Positions 1 to 6,992 are shown, counted from the first letter of the stretch. The stretch: DNA of 9,023 bases from Elusimicrobiota bacterium (GCA_031282945.1 JAITCX010000092.1:1-9023); one strand, 5' to 3'. Notes: generated from the letters alone by a model not told the origin. A program made the numbers and translations.

Positions 1-102
1 ACCCAGGCGGGCGTGACAGTACAGACTGCTGTCAGTCACGTTAAAAGTAGAGTCGGCGCGGGGGCGAAAAAAATTTTCGCATGGCGCGTGGCTAAAAAAT
101 AA
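1..102 (+). CDS. C-terminal end of an unidentified protein (5' truncated)
   Basis: Frame 1 is open from the first base to a TAA at 100-102, giving 33 residues of a protein whose start lies outside the window. The visible piece is basic and ends ...FAWRVAKK. The stretch TAVSHVKSRVGAGAKKI loosely resembles the end of a helix-turn-helix followed by a basic helix, as at the end of sigma-70 region 4 proteins, but the match is too short and imperfect to assign a family. Base composition is clearly more GC-rich than the DNA that follows. It is also possible that this is non-coding sequence that happens to be open. No function is assigned. Confidence 0.4.
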   Translation, partial: TQAGVTVQTAVSHVKSRVGAGAKKIFAWRVAKK

Positions 103-251
103 AAAGGGAGCGCAAAAAAATATAAAGAGTTTGATAAAGAGAAAGGAAGTTATGAACTTTCAGTGAGGAAGAGATGAATTTTTAAAAATGGGCTTTGAGC
201 GTTTGTCCTTAATAAAAAAGGTAGCGCAAAATAAAAATAAAGAAATAAGTT

Positions 252-514
252 TAAAGAGCGTTAATTTTCTGTTTCTCTTTTGTAGAAAAGAGAAGCAAGT
301 TGCAAGTGTCGTTAGTTTTTCTATCTCTCTTTTCAAAGAGAGAATAAAATTTAAAGAGTTGTTAGTTTTTCTGTTTCTCTTTTTCAAAAGAGAAATCATT
401 TTCTGTCTCTCTTTTTCAAAAAGAGACTAAATTTCGCTCTCTCTTTTCCAAAGAGAGAAATAAGTTTTAAGGTGTCGTTATAGAGTTTTTGTTTCTTTTT
501 GCCAAAAAGAAAGG
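252..514. repeat. Array of six AT-rich inverted repeats in a degenerate direct repeat
   Basis: Six stem-loops with related arms are visible. They span 273-294 (9-bp stem, loop GTAG), 324-343, 374-395 (10-bp arms), about 405-427, about 438-458 and 492-512 (9-bp arms, loop GCC). The left arm is always a version of TCTCTTTT and the right arm AAAAGAGA, usually with a C, CC or GCC at the centre. Centres are about 50, 51, 33, 31 and 54 bp apart. The linkers repeat too: TTAAAGAG or TTAAGGTG, then (GTC)GTTA, then TTTTTCT occurs before several hairpins. Because the arms are near-identical, an RNA copy could pair in many alternative ways. Whether this is a decayed repeat family, a regulatory leader or a termination/processing region cannot be told from the sequence alone. 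Confidence 0.75.
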
Positions 515-518
515 GAGG
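492..518 (+). promoter_or_regulatory. Last hairpin abutting the ribosome binding site of the PHP gene
   Basis: The arms 492-500 (TTTCTTTTT) and 504-512 (AAAAAGAAA) pair around a GCC loop. The purine-rich right arm runs straight into GGGAGG, which with the preceding AAA forms an AAAGGGAGG Shine-Dalgarno sequence seven bases before the ATG at 526. This supports that start codon. Hairpin formation would leave GGGAGG only one base from a stem, so access by the ribosome could depend on which pyrimidine arm of the upstream array pairs here. The regulatory role is inference. Confidence 0.4.
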
Positions 519-525
519 ATAAGCG

Positions 526-1857
526 ATGTCCAATGCCGCAAAGATTAAAGTTCTCCTATCGCTTTGTTTTCTAATAATTTTCACAAGCGCAATTTTTCAC
601 TCACCTATTGAGCCTACCGATTTGCTTACGCAAATGAAAACCCGTGATTTTGTCATTGAATTCCCCAAGTGGAAAAATTTTATAGAACCGTTTTATGCCT
701 TCACTTTTTATGTTCTCACATTAGAACGGGCGTTTTATGCGCCTGCTCTCATTTCTTGGACGGGTTGGATTTTATTTCTAGTTTTAATATATTGCATAGC
801 AAAGAAAAAAACTATTATTCAAACTTTAGTGCGTCTGTTCTATGGGCTTTTGCTTTTTGCAAGTCTTTTAGCTTGGAGCGTTTTTGTGCCTTTGGACGGT
901 CCTAAACTCATTAAATCGCCGCGATATATAGCGGTGGATTTTCATTCGCATAGCAGGTATTCGCATGACAATGCCGCCACGGAACTAAGCAATTACAAAT
1001 TTCATATTTCGGCGGGTTACGATTATTTTTTTATTACAGAACATCAAAATACCAATTCATATTTTCATTTTAGTCCAACTCAGCGCAAACGAATCTTTGA
1101 GGGCGTGCAAATGCAGGTTGTTGAAGGGGTGAGCGTTCTTTTGCTATCGCCGAAAGAATTTGATGCAGCCGATTATTCCAATTTGTCTATAACTGAAATA
1201 ATTCCCAAAGCGCATGAAAATAATATGCTTGTGATAATGCCGCATTGGTGGAAATGGCGCAAATTTAGTTTTGCCGATCTTAAAGAAATGGGTATAGACG
1301 GTTTTGAAATTTACAATTGCGGTTATAGAAATTTTGATGAAAAAACTAGGGAATCTTTGATAGAATTTTGTAAAGAAAACAATTTGCTCATGACAGCTTC
1401 AACGGATTGGCATGGTTGGGGTTATATGACGGATGCATGGACGGTATTTAACCAAACTTCAATTCTCTCTGCTGACGGGGAAACTTTTGTTTTTGGGGAG
1501 CCGCAGATAATTATTTACCGCCAAAAACAAAGCGGGACTTTAGCGCGTTTTATTTTTGAGCCGTTAAGCGCATATTATTATTACATTAAAAATGTAAATA
1601 TGGTGGACGCTTTTTCTTTTACGGCTTGGTTTGCGGCGGGGCTGATTTTAATATTTTTCGGTATTGCAAAATTTATTTTTAAGCATATTCCGTTGATATT
1701 ATCTATTGTTTTTACCATAAGCGCTTTTTATTATTTAGCAATTTTTGTTGCAGTAAGCGATGTCAACAACACTTTGCCTTTTATCGTTATTCCCGCATTG
1801 TTTGCTATGGCGGCGCTATGGATTATTATTTGGAGACTATATGACAAAACTCTTTAA
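526..1857 (+). CDS. Membrane-anchored PHP-domain metallohydrolase
   Basis: 443 residues. Hydrophobic helices lie near residues 7-26, 70-90 and 96-118, and three more follow after about 360. Between them, about residues 133-330, is a PHP domain, a metal-dependent phosphoesterase fold. Likely metal ligands are visible: H140 and H142 in DFHSHSRYSHD, H147/D148, E172-H173 in ITEH, E200 in VVEGV, H240 in MPHWW, and D294 and H296 in STDWHG. By the positive-inside rule (KKK after helix 2, FIFKH after helix 4, RLYDK at the end) the PHP domain should lie outside the cytoplasm, which is unusual because most characterised PHP enzymes are cytosolic. The start is supported by AAAGGGAGG seven bases upstream. 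It heads the operon and overlaps the glycosyltransferase gene by 17 bp. The substrate is unknown; a phosphoester in a lipid-linked or surface glycan would fit the neighbour, but that is inference. Confidence 0.85.
   Translation: MSNAAKIKVLLSLCFLIIFTSAIFHSPIEPTDLLTQMKTRDFVIEFPKWKNFIEPFYAFTFYVLTLERAFYAPALISWTGWILFLVLIYCIAKKKTIIQTLVRLFYGLLLFASLLAWSVFVPLDGPKLIKSPRYIAVDFHSHSRYSHDNAATELSNYKFHISAGYDYFFITEHQNTNSYFHFSPTQRKRIFEGVQMQVVEGVSVLLLSPKEFDAADYSNLSITEIIPKAHENNMLVIMPHWWKWRKFSFADLKEMGIDGFEIYNCGYRNFDEKTRESLIEFCKENNLLMTASTDWHGWGYMTDAWTVFNQTSILSADGETFVFGEPQIIIYRQKQSGTLARFIFEPLSAYYYYIKNVNMVDAFSFTAWFAAGLILIFFGIAKFIFKHIPLILSIVFTISAFYYLAIFVAVSDVNNTLPFIVIPALFAMAALWIIIWRLYDKTL
1832..1835 (+). promoter_or_regulatory. 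GGAG ribosome binding site deciding the glycosyltransferase start
   Basis: GGAG lies inside the last codons of the PHP gene, five bases before ATG at 1841. The open frame extends upstream to an ATG at 1760, but that would add 27 residues deep inside the upstream gene with no comparable site. Starting at 1841 also places the first hydrophobic helix directly after the N-terminus, as usual for this family. Confidence 0.7.
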
Positions 1858-3343
1858 TAAACTTAATGCTATAATAATTGTTTTTGTTTTACTTGTTTGG
1901 AAGATCTTTTTATCGGCTAAATTGGAATTGCATCCTGACGAAGCGTATTATTGGCTATGGTCTAAACGTTTAGATTTTGGATATTTTGACCATTCTCCAA
2001 TGGTTGCATATTTTATAAAATTAACTACGCTATGGTCGGATTCAGAACTGGCCATAAGATTTTCGCTTGTTTTTGCTATGATAATTTTAAGCGTTTTATT
2101 GTGGAAGTTTTCTAAGGCTATGTTTAATGATGAGCGTATGGCAAGCGCAAGCGTAATAATTTTAAATACAATGCCGATAATGCTTTTGGGATCAATTATT
2201 ATCACGCCCGATTCGCCGGCTTTTTTGTTTTATTCTTTTACTGTTTATTTTTTATGGAAATTTATAAAAACAAATAGCGTAAAAGATTGTTATTTAACAG
2301 GCATATTTTTTGGATTGGCTCTTTTGTCAAAATATACAGTCGTATTGTTTTTGCCCTGTCTGCTTATTTATATGATTTTAGATAAAAAACTTTTTTGGTT
2401 TAAAAATCCGCATTTTTATTTATCGGGTATAATTTCTTTTATATTTTTTCTGCCTGTTATAATTTGGAATTATTTGCATGATTGGATTTCTTTTATCTTT
2501 CAGCTGGGGCATGGGGCGACGCGCTCGCAATTTCATTTTAATTTTCCATTTGAATTTTTAGGAGCGCAATGTTTGACTGTTGGACCGATAATTTTTATCG
2601 GCGGACTTTTTGCAAGTTTTGCATATTTATTTTCACGCGATAGCAAAAAAATATTTCTGGCTTGTTTTTGTCTTCCAATAATTATATTTTTCATGCTTAC
2701 GGGTTTGCGCACATACCCTGAGGCAAATTGGCCTACTTTTTCATTTATGATTTTCGCTCTGGCGGCCGCCCATTTTTTTTTATCCGGCAAAAACTGGAAA
2801 AAAATACTTTTAGTTATTGGAATTGTGATAAATATGTTGGGAGCGCTTTTAATCGGCGTGCATGCAAAATACAGCATTTTGCCTCTATATAAACTCTCAG
2901 AACGCTTGGCTGTTACGGATGCGACAAATTGGTTTTTCGGCTGGGGCGATCTAGCCGAACTTTTAATGCAGGAAAACTATAAGTATATTGATACGCGCCA
3001 ACATCAATGGAGCGCCGCTATAGAATATTATAGCCGAGGGCAAATAAAGTCTTATGTCAGCTCAGATAGAAAAAATCAATATCAGTTTTGGTGGGTTGAG
3101 GCGCCGTCTGATTATGAAACCTCTAAAGCCGCAAAAGTATTGGTAGATTGGGAAATGGAAGATGATTTTTCTACAATAACAAATGCTCAAGTTTATGTTA
3201 TAAAAAGAAACGGCATTGCAATAAGACAATATGCGGTAATAGACTACGGCCATCGCGATCCAAAAGAAATTGTTAAAAAGGCAAAGAAAACAAAAAAGTC
3301 TAAACCAAAAAAAATAAATAAAACACAAAAGGCAAATAAATGA
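1841..3343 (+). CDS. GT39-family (ArnT/PMT_2-like) membrane glycosyltransferase
   Basis: 500 residues from the ATG at 1841. Family members transfer a sugar from a polyprenyl-phosphate carrier to lipid A, protein or another acceptor on the outer face of the cytoplasmic membrane. The hallmark first external loop is present: HPDEAYYWLWSKRLDFGYFDH, in pieces, with acidic D33-E34 (expected catalytic or metal site) and D50-H51. A second family motif, YPEANWP (E294, W297), precedes the later helices. About ten hydrophobic helices fill residues 6-340. The soluble C-terminal part (341-500) ends in a strongly basic tail with KKAKKTKKSKPKK, which is not a usual part of the family. The gene overlaps the PHP gene by 17 bp and the next gene by ATGA, so coupling is likely. 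Donor and acceptor cannot be read from sequence. Family call is firm; exact role is open. Confidence 0.9.
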   Translation: MTKLFNKLNAIIIVFVLLVWKIFLSAKLELHPDEAYYWLWSKRLDFGYFDHSPMVAYFIKLTTLWSDSELAIRFSLVFAMIILSVLLWKFSKAMFNDERMASASVIILNTMPIMLLGSIIITPDSPAFLFYSFTVYFLWKFIKTNSVKDCYLTGIFFGLALLSKYTVVLFLPCLLIYMILDKKLFWFKNPHFYLSGIISFIFFLPVIIWNYLHDWISFIFQLGHGATRSQFHFNFPFEFLGAQCLTVGPIIFIGGLFASFAYLFSRDSKKIFLACFCLPIIIFFMLTGLRTYPEANWPTFSFMIFALAAAHFFLSGKNWKKILLVIGIVINMLGALLIGVHAKYSILPLYKLSERLAVTDATNWFFGWGDLAELLMQENYKYIDTRQHQWSAAIEYYSRGQIKSYVSSDRKNQYQFWWVEAPSDYETSKAAKVLVDWEMEDDFSTITNAQVYVIKRNGIAIRQYAVIDYGHRDPKEIVKKAKKTKKSKPKKINKTQKANK

Positions 3344-3795
3344 TAAAACAGTTATTGAGAACTATTTTTATGGATCGGCAATTTAAAGACGATATAGAAT
3401 TTTTTAAAGGCGTCTATCTTTTCAATGGTTTGTCTGAGCGCCATCTTGCTCAAATTGTAACGCAAATAAATAAAAAAAAATATAAGACGGGAGAAATAAT
3501 TTTTTCTAAAGGCGATCAAGCTCAAGTGATTTATATTGTCAAACACGGGGTGGTAAAACTTCAAATGGAAAACAATGAGCGCGTAATTAATTCTTCAGAT
3601 TTTTTTGGGGATATGGCTCTGGTGAGCGGCCACAAAAGAACTTTTGATGCAGCTGTTGTGCGCGATAGCGAAATTTATTTACTTTATGTCGTTAGGTTGA
3701 GAAATTTAATGAAGGCAAATGGAAAAATATGTTTTCAAATAATGTCAAATATTTTTGAAGAAATTTTTTCCAAACAAAATGTATCGGAACTATAA
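3340..3795 (+). CDS. Stand-alone cyclic-nucleotide-binding-fold protein
   Basis: 151 residues. The sequence reads as a Crp/Fnr-type effector domain (about residues 15-135): KTGEIIFSKGD, then VIYIVKHGVVKL, then the phosphate-binding-cassette region FFGDMAL...HKRTF. The canonical Glu after FG is Asp (D91), R100 is present nine residues later as expected, but the following Ala-Thr/Ser pair is replaced by F102-D103, so nucleotide binding is uncertain. There is no C-terminal helix-turn-helix (Crp is about 210 residues), so it is unlikely to bind DNA by itself and may act as a sensing subunit for a partner. The ATG at 3340 overlaps the preceding TGA (ATGA) and has AAAAGG seven bases upstream; a second in-frame ATG at 3370 has a weaker site. 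A run of nine A at 3472-3480 encodes K45-K47. The next gene starts at its stop codon (TAATG). Confidence 0.85.
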   Translation: MIKQLLRTIFMDRQFKDDIEFFKGVYLFNGLSERHLAQIVTQINKKKYKTGEIIFSKGDQAQVIYIVKHGVVKLQMENNERVINSSDFFGDMALVSGHKRTFDAAVVRDSEIYLLYVVRLRNLMKANGKICFQIMSNIFEEIFSKQNVSEL

Positions 3796-4841
3796 TGAAA
3801 GAACGTTCGCAAAATAAATGGTTTTTTATTTGTCTATTGCTTTGCATAGCTTGCGCGGTTTTTGTTTTTCTGGCAAGAAAAATAGTTTTGCCTTTTGTTT
3901 TAGCGGCTTTTTTGAGTTATTTATTATCGCCGGTGGTAAACCTTATAAGGTGTTTTGGGGTGCGCAAATGGGCGGCGGTGTCGGCGGTATTTTTAGTTTT
4001 TGCTCTTATTGTTACAATTTTGCTTATTGTATTTATTCCAAAAATTGTAAATGAGTTTAACGTTTTATTGAGAAACGCTCCATGGTATTATGAATATATA
4101 CAAAATGAATTTATGTTTATAGTAAATCGGTTGGAACAAACTTTTCCAATGTTTGAAAAACTTCATTTATTTGATCTTGTCCAAACCAAACTGACGCAGT
4201 CCATTGCAAACGGTTTCCAATCGGCTTTTGTTTTTATAAAAAATTTTGTATCGGCATTTTCCCTAATTTTAATAGTTCCAATGTTGACTTTCTTTTTACT
4301 TATGGCAAATGAACGTTGGAGCGATATCATCATTGACATTATGCCCAGCGATTTTTCGGAAGTTTTGCTGAGCATTTTTTATGAAGTTACATCAACGCTT
4401 GGAAATTATATTCGGGGCCAAATATGCGAATCGCTTTTTATAGCTACGGCAATTTCTATAGCGATGAGCGTTTTGGGAATAAACTTTGCATTGTTTATAG
4501 GGTTGGGGGCAGGCATTGCAAATCTCATCCCGTATCTTGGGTCAATCACCGGGGCGACAATCGCCTGCATAATTGCATTGGTGCAGTATCAAGATTTTTC
4601 AATAATTTTTAAAATTATTCCATGTTTTGTAATAATTCAATTTATAGATAATCATGCCGTTCAACCTTTAGTTATCGGTCCATTTGTAAATTTGAGTCCG
4701 CCCGCCATAATTTTTGCATTGCTTGCGGGGGCGCAGGTTTTTGGAATTATAGGAATGATTTTTGCGGTGCCGACTATGGCTATCATTAAATCAATTTTTT
4801 TCTTACTTGTAGAAAAATATAAGGAAGCGAGGATTTCTTAA
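3795..4841 (+). CDS. AI-2E transporter (PerM/TqsA) family membrane protein
   Basis: 348 residues, close to the usual 340-380 of this family. The N-terminal pair of helices (about 10-65) contains the family stretch PFVLAAFLSYLLSPVVNLI. A soluble segment of about residues 80-145 follows, then a helix near 150-172, and the C-terminal helical block carries ANLIPYLGS (P246, G249), the segment IDNHAVQPLVIG and FGIIGMIFAVPTMAI, all typical of the family. Members export small molecules such as autoinducer-2 or act in Na+/H+ antiport, and substrate cannot be predicted from homology. The start codon overlaps the preceding stop as TAATG and no separate strong ribosome site is seen, so translation is probably coupled to the cyclic-nucleotide-fold gene. 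glgB begins five bases after its stop. A role in moving something linked to the neighbouring glycan enzymes is possible but unproven. Confidence 0.9.
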   Translation: MKERSQNKWFFICLLLCIACAVFVFLARKIVLPFVLAAFLSYLLSPVVNLIRCFGVRKWAAVSAVFLVFALIVTILLIVFIPKIVNEFNVLLRNAPWYYEYIQNEFMFIVNRLEQTFPMFEKLHLFDLVQTKLTQSIANGFQSAFVFIKNFVSAFSLILIVPMLTFFLLMANERWSDIIIDIMPSDFSEVLLSIFYEVTSTLGNYIRGQICESLFIATAISIAMSVLGINFALFIGLGAGIANLIPYLGSITGATIACIIALVQYQDFSIIFKIIPCFVIIQFIDNHAVQPLVIGPFVNLSPPAIIFALLAGAQVFGIIGMIFAVPTMAIIKSIFFLLVEKYKEARIS

Positions 4842-4846
4842 AGACA

Positions 4847-6862
4847 ATGAAAAATCATGTCCAGCCTTTTTCAATTCTCACAAGCGATGACATCTACCTT
4901 TTTAAACATGGCCATCATTATCGGCTTTATGAAAAAATGGGTTCTCATCTTTTAATAAAAGACGGCCAAGAAGGCGTTTACTTTTGCGTGTGGGCGCCCA
5001 ATGCCGCAATGGTAAGCGTTATCGGCGAGTTTAATTCTTTTAACTCAGGCACCCATCAACTTTTTGCGCGCGGCGACGGCTCTGGAATATGGGAAGGGTT
5101 TATCGCTGGGCTTGAGGGCGGCGATTCCTATAAATATCTCATCACCTCAAGCGTTGGGGATATGACGCAAAAAAAAGCTGACCCTTTTGCTTTTTATGCG
5201 CAGGAGCCCGAAAAAACTTTTTCAAAAATCTGGGATTTAGATTATAACTGGAATGACAGAGAGTGGATGTTAAATAGAAAATCTAAAAGCGCGCCCAATG
5301 CCCCCATTTCAATTTATGAGGTGCATCTTGGGTCGTGGCGCAAAAATTCCAACAATGAATATTTAAGTTATAGAGAAATAGGAAAACAGCTGGCTGAGTA
5401 TTGTAAAGATTTAGGTTTTACGCATGTTGAAATTATGCCTATAACGGAATTTCCGTATAATCTCTCGTGGGGATATCAAACAACGGGATATTTTGCCCCC
5501 ACCAGCCGTTTTGGAACGCCTCAGGATTTTATGCATATGATAGACATTTTGCATGAAGCTAAGATTGGCGTGATATTGGATTGGGCGCCGGCGCATTTCC
5601 CATTGGATCCGCATGGTTTGAGTTTATTTGACGGCACTCCTCTGTATGAATATGCGGACAAAAGAAAAGGGTTTCATCAAGATTGGAACAGCGTAATTTT
5701 TGATTATTCCAAGACGGAAGTTTGCAACTTTTTAATTTCCAGCGCAATGTTTTGGCTGGACAAATACCATATAGACGGCATCAGGGTGGATGCGGTCAGC
5801 TCTATGTTATATTTAGATTATTCGCGCAAAGCAAGCCAATGGGTTCCCAATAAATATGGAGGGCGGGAAAATATTGAGGCGATAGAATTTTTGCGCAACT
5901 TAAATTGCGCTGTCTATGAAAATTATGACGGCGTTCAAACCTATGCCGAGGAATCAACGGCTTGGCCTTTTGTGTCAAAGCCCGCATATATTGGGGGGCT
6001 AGGTTTTGGCTATAAATGGAATATGGGTTGGATGAACGATATTTTGAGTTATATAAAATTTCCTGCCGAAAACCGAAAAGACCACCACTATCAACTTTTG
6101 ACTTCTTTTTCCTATGCTTTTAGCGAAAACTTTTTATTGCCCTTATCGCATGACGAAGTCGCCTGCGGGAAGGGATCGCTGCTTGAAAAAATACAGGGGC
6201 ATGAACTGGAAAAGTTTGATACTTTGAGATTGCTGTTGGGGTATATGTACGCTCATCCCGGCAAGAAACTTTTGTTTATGGGTTGTGAATTCGGCCAAGC
6301 CAAAGAGTGGGACTTCAACAGGCAGCTTTTATGGGACAGTTTGCGCCAGCCTCAGCGGAGCGGCGTGCAGAAATGGGTAAAAGATTTAAACCATACCTAT
6401 AAAAATCAGGCGGCGCTCTTTAGCGATGATACCGATCCAAGCGCCTGCCAAATGATAGTTTCCAATGACAGCGCCAATAGCGTTTTAGCTTTTATGCGGG
6501 TATCGGCAAAACACAATCAATATATTTTATGCGTGTTCAATTTTAATTCCGTTGTATTGCATGGTTATAAAGTGGGGGTGGATTTTAAAGGTCGTTGGGA
6601 CGAAATTTTAAATAGCGATGGAAAAGAATATTTCGGCAATGGAATAGGAAATTTAGGGTTTAAAATTGCAAAAGAAATGCGCTCGCATGGCAAGCCCTAT
6701 GCATTGGAACTTTCGCTTCCGGCTTTAGGGGCGGTATTTTTTAAATATAAGGAAAACTCTGAGGATGCGCCTGAGGACGACAAATTGTTTCCTCAAAAAG
6801 GCACTCCTACAGAAAGAGAAATTTTAGATAGAATTTACGATATTGACGGACTGAAACTTTAA
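4847..6862 (+). CDS. glgB: 1,4-alpha-glucan branching enzyme GlgB
   Basis: 671 residues. It cuts alpha-1,4-glucan chains and rejoins them as alpha-1,6 branches during glycogen synthesis in the cytoplasm. Domain order is a CBM48 beta-sandwich (about 35-125), the GH13 barrel (about 150-520) and the all-beta C-terminal domain (about 535-635). All four GH13 regions are present: DWAPAHFP, DGIRVDAVSSMLYLDY with nucleophile D315, AEEST with acid E368, and LSHDEV with D436. It lacks the extra N-terminal N1 domain of the 728-residue E. coli enzyme, as many shorter GlgB do. A 36-residue acidic extension follows the last strand (636-671, SEDAPEDDK then TEREILDRIYDID). GAGG is 14 bases upstream of the ATG, a rather long spacing, so coupling to the preceding gene five bases away may drive translation. 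No glgA, glgC or glgX is in the window. Confidence 0.97.
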   Translation: MKNHVQPFSILTSDDIYLFKHGHHYRLYEKMGSHLLIKDGQEGVYFCVWAPNAAMVSVIGEFNSFNSGTHQLFARGDGSGIWEGFIAGLEGGDSYKYLITSSVGDMTQKKADPFAFYAQEPEKTFSKIWDLDYNWNDREWMLNRKSKSAPNAPISIYEVHLGSWRKNSNNEYLSYREIGKQLAEYCKDLGFTHVEIMPITEFPYNLSWGYQTTGYFAPTSRFGTPQDFMHMIDILHEAKIGVILDWAPAHFPLDPHGLSLFDGTPLYEYADKRKGFHQDWNSVIFDYSKTEVCNFLISSAMFWLDKYHIDGIRVDAVSSMLYLDYSRKASQWVPNKYGGRENIEAIEFLRNLNCAVYENYDGVQTYAEESTAWPFVSKPAYIGGLGFGYKWNMGWMNDILSYIKFPAENRKDHHYQLLTSFSYAFSENFLLPLSHDEVACGKGSLLEKIQGHELEKFDTLRLLLGYMYAHPGKKLLFMGCEFGQAKEWDFNRQLLWDSLRQPQRSGVQKWVKDLNHTYKNQAALFSDDTDPSACQMIVSNDSANSVLAFMRVSAKHNQYILCVFNFNSVVLHGYKVGVDFKGRWDEILNSDGKEYFGNGIGNLGFKIAKEMRSHGKPYALELSLPALGAVFFKYKENSEDAPEDDKLFPQKGTPTEREILDRIYDIDGLKL

Positions 6863-6980
6863 GTTTTTGGGCAGACGCCCCCATACTCCAACGCCGTCTA
6901 ACGCTTTTGTCTGGTATCCGCCGACTATTCTTTTTACTTTACTTCCATTTACCTTACGCCTTCTCTTCTCATGCTAAACG

Positions 6981-6992
6981 GATAATATTATC
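6981..6992. promoter_or_regulatory. Perfect 12-bp palindrome, possible operator
   Basis: GATAATATTATC equals its own reverse complement and lies about 130 bp upstream of the first secreted-protein gene in a gene-free stretch. It could be a dimeric regulator site or overlap a promoter element. AT-rich palindromes of this length also arise by chance, so confidence is low. Confidence 0.25.

Larger units (their letters stand above)
103..525. other. 423-bp non-coding region, low-complexity, carrying a hairpin array
   Basis: This stretch separates the upstream partial frame from the operon that starts at 526. Short open frames here (for example 188-430) consist of repeat-derived Phe/Ser/Lys/Leu-rich translation and have no credible ribosome binding site, so I do not call a gene. 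Positions 98-120 and 211-236 share an imperfect direct repeat built on AATAAAAA, GG and AGCGCAAAA. Positions 252-514 form the hairpin array described separately. The operon promoter should lie here, but the sequence is so A/T-rich that no -35/-10 pair stands out. Confidence 0.7.

Noticed and set aside
12..40. CGTGAC/GTCACG inverted repeat near the left edge as an attachment site or operator
   Set aside because: It falls in the apparent coding end of the upstream frame and has no partner copy in the window.
64..80. GCGAAAA-AAA-TTTTCGC inverted repeat as a terminator
   Set aside because: The stem is perfect but no T-run follows and it lies before the apparent stop codon of the upstream frame.
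188..430. An 80-codon open frame on + and overlapping reverse frames in the hairpin region
   Set aside because: Translation is low-complexity (Phe, Ser, Lys, Leu) and follows from the repeated TCTCTTTT/AAAAGAGA units; there is no ribosome binding site and no domain.
273..512. CRISPR array
   Set aside because: The repeats are degenerate and palindromic, spacing is uneven, the intervening sequence is itself repeated rather than unique, and no cas gene is present.
1760..1840. Upstream extension of the glycosyltransferase frame to an ATG at 1760
   Set aside because: It lies deep in the PHP gene, lacks a ribosome site and adds residues not fitting the family; ATG 1841 has GGAG at good spacing.
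6869..6899. Small GC stems after glgB as an intrinsic terminator
   Set aside because: Stems are only 4-5 bp, compete with each other and are not followed by a run of T.
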